From contig JAUHXW010000191.1 of assembly GCA_030426705.1 (NCBI GenBank), positions 1-5,991 of the forward strand: a stretch of DNA of 5,991 bases, read 5' to 3'. Position numbers and translations under genes: made by a program. This stretch comes from Gammaproteobacteria bacterium. GTDB taxonomy: Bacteria > Pseudomonadota > Gammaproteobacteria > Xanthomonadales > Marinicellaceae. Below are positions 5,924 through 5,991 of this stretch, in pieces. The notes beneath the pieces are model-generated. The model was not told where the DNA came from, searched no databases, and saw only the letters and a program-made list of their open reading frames with translations. Position 1 is the first letter of the stretch; every line of letters begins with the position of its first letter.

Positions 5924-5991
5924 TCGATACTGATACTGACACCAGAAACGTGGTAGAGCTGCTGAGCAGCTCGACCCGCCGAGCCGGTTAG
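5920..5991 (-). CDS. Possible 3' end of a convergent gene (23 residues, partial)
   Basis: On the minus strand, a frame open from the right edge ends with TAA at 5922-5920 and gives a plausible C-terminus (AAQQLYHVSGVSISID at the very end). It would overlap the 3' end of the plus-strand membrane protein gene by 4 bp. A second minus frame is also open here, the stretch is too short to judge by composition, and the 5956-5972 hairpin could instead be intergenic. Family cannot be assigned. Confidence 0.2.
   Translation of the reverse strand, partial: LTGSAGRAAQQLYHVSGVSISID
5956..5972. repeat. Short hairpin after the small membrane protein gene
   Basis: GAGCTGC, loop TGA, GCAGCTC: a perfect 7-bp stem with a 3-nt loop, 32 bp after the stop at 5923. 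No T-run follows, so intrinsic termination is doubtful. It could also be the coding sequence of a gene entering from the right edge. Confidence 0.4.

Overview
The window looks like chromosomal DNA of a Gram-negative bacterium, most likely a gammaproteobacterium. It encodes a lipoprotein-type periplasmic adaptor, a TetR repressor and a DUF1329 periplasmic/outer-membrane protein, all typical of that group. Base composition is moderate in the flanking genes and clearly lower in the central one. I cannot place it to genus.

Layout, left to right. (1) Positions 1-1211, minus strand: a TetR-family repressor gene followed 1 nt later by the 5' part of a HlyD/YbhG-type efflux adaptor gene that runs off the left edge. 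This order (regulator, then adaptor) matches the E. coli cecR(ybiH)-ybhG operon, so an ABC exporter probably lies just outside. A good sigma70-like promoter with a perfect 14-bp palindrome directly after its -10 box sits upstream of the repressor and indicates autoregulation. (2) Positions 1212-1574: a 363-bp AT-rich intergenic region containing that promoter/operator, a 20-codon ORF ending one base before the next gene, and otherwise nothing I recognise. (3) Positions 1575-4127, plus strand: an 850-residue ABC/SMC-like ATPase of the AAA_13 type (the PrrC/RloC superfamily). It has an intact Walker A, a CxxC zinc-hook-like motif between coiled coils, ABC signature, Walker B, D-loop and H-loop, and a C-terminal domain with an R-x3-E motif and a downstream histidine like those of anticodon nucleases. 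It is strongly AT-rich, stands alone and looks like a one-gene accessory (probably defence) cargo. (4) Positions 4128-4193: a short convergent gap with a GC-rich hairpin. (5) Positions 4194-5408, minus strand: a secreted DUF1329 protein. (6) Positions 5409-5923: a divergent promoter region and, on the plus strand, a small unrecognised protein with a single C-terminal membrane anchor. (7) Positions 5924-5991: a second short hairpin and possibly the 3' end of a convergent gene.

The TetR/adaptor pair works as a regulated export module. The ATPase is functionally separate from its neighbours and is the most interesting element: a candidate RloC-like, zinc-hook-bearing, possibly tRNA-cleaving phage-response protein. 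The DUF1329 and small membrane protein genes are divergent neighbours with no evident functional link. No tRNA, rRNA, CRISPR array, transposase or integrase was seen.
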